From: Chloroflexota bacterium
Lineage (GTDB): Bacteria > Chloroflexota > Limnocylindria > QHBO01
Assembly (NCBI GenBank): GCA_005882055.1
Contig: VBGQ01000040.1
Coordinates: forward strand, 1-6,034
Length of the DNA: 6,034 bases
Direction: 5' to 3'
This document shows positions 5,717-6,034 of the stretch, piece after piece (positions within the stretch are counted from its first letter, which is position 1; each line of letters begins with the position of its first letter). The notes under the pieces are model-generated. The model did no database searches, was not told the origin of the DNA, and worked only from the letters and a program-made list of their open reading frames with translations. Made by a program: the position numbers and the translations under genes.

Positions 5717-6034
5717 CAACCCTGCGCCGGAACGCGACGGTCGCCTGGGCGATCGCGCGGAAAGATGCGCTCGCCGAGGTGCGCGGCAAGCAGGCCGCGG
5801 TCTCCACGCTCACCTTCGCCGCGCTGGTGCTGCTGCTCTTCGGCTTCGCCCTCGGATCGGACCCGCGCCGCCTCGCGGATGCCGCTCCTGGCCTGCTGTG
5901 GCTCGGGCTGGTCTTCGCCGGGCTGCTGGCGGTGGGGCGCTTCCACGAGGTGGAGACGGAGGACGGCGCGCTCGAGCAGCTGACCCTCTACCCGGTGGAT
6001 CGGCGCTCGATCTATGCCGGCAAGGCCGCCATCG
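5713..6034 (+). CDS. ccmB: Heme exporter membrane protein CcmB, N-terminal part (cut by window edge)
   Basis: These 107 codons start at a GTG that overlaps the ccmA stop (GTGA) and run off the right edge with no stop. The visible part matches the CcmB beginning: a cytoplasmic N-terminus with AIARKDALAEVRGKQ (13-27), a first membrane helix at about 29-48, the segment LGSDPRRLADAAPGLLW (47-63), and a second helix at about 59-75. The family's EDGALEQL segment (83-90) and YPVDRRSIYAGKA (93-105) follow. Full-length CcmB is about 220 residues with six helices, so about half is missing. It is the permease partner of CcmA in the inner membrane. Further ccm genes (ccmC, ccmE, ccmF) probably follow off-window, which is inference. 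Confidence 0.88.
   Translation, partial: MTTLRRNATVAWAIARKDALAEVRGKQAAVSTLTFAALVLLLFGFALGSDPRRLADAAPGLLWLGLVFAGLLAVGRFHEVETEDGALEQLTLYPVDRRSIYAGKAAI

Noticed and set aside
4931..5719. Long open frame of 262 codons antisense to ccmA
   Set aside because: It is a GC-driven shadow of a clear ABC ATPase gene. Its translation is His/Arg/Gly-rich with no recognisable domain.

Overview
This GC-rich, gene-dense window reads like chromosomal DNA of a high-GC environmental bacterium. Chloroflexota (Limnocylindria-like) is my best guess, with Actinomycetota as the alternative. The guess rests on protein style: two ECF sigma factors paired with non-zinc-finger partner proteins, an Asp-box propeller protein with a TPSPSAT-type linker, a small cupredoxin lipoprotein, and ccmA/ccmB. 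No RNA gene, CRISPR array, insertion sequence or phage gene is visible.

The left block (1-1847) is one minus-strand run of four genes. Reading leftward it holds an HxlR-type regulator (1847-1458), a GAF-domain protein of the free methionine-(R)-sulfoxide reductase family (1450-956), an ECF sigma factor (914-333), and the N-terminal 113 codons of a putative anti-sigma/membrane partner (340 to the edge). Spacings are 7 bp, 41 bp and an 8-bp overlap, so the genes look co-transcribed. The run starts at a good promoter (TTGACC-N17-TACCGT) that carries a perfect 11-bp inverted repeat. One arm lies between -35 and -10 and the other covers the transcription start and the hxlR start codon, as expected of an autoregulatory operator.

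The middle block (1980-4315, plus strand) is a second sigma/partner pair. An ECF sigma factor overlaps by 4 bp (ATGA) a 596-residue protein with a short cytoplasmic N-terminus, one transmembrane helix, a low-complexity linker, a probable seven-bladed Asp-box propeller and a six-cysteine C-terminal domain. Both sigma partners, the truncated left one and this one, carry the same ADPDPAF motif followed by a similar amphipathic segment. The window therefore holds two differently built versions of one sigma/partner design, separated by a divergent control region.

The right block (4364-6034) holds a minus-strand cupredoxin lipoprotein with an amicyanin-like copper site. It is divergent from a plus-strand ccmA-ccmB pair (ABC-type cytochrome c maturation/heme export; ccmB is cut by the window edge). 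This block suggests respiratory electron transport. The most novel item is the propeller-bearing sigma partner with its Cys-rich tail. The most directly testable one is the hxlR operator.
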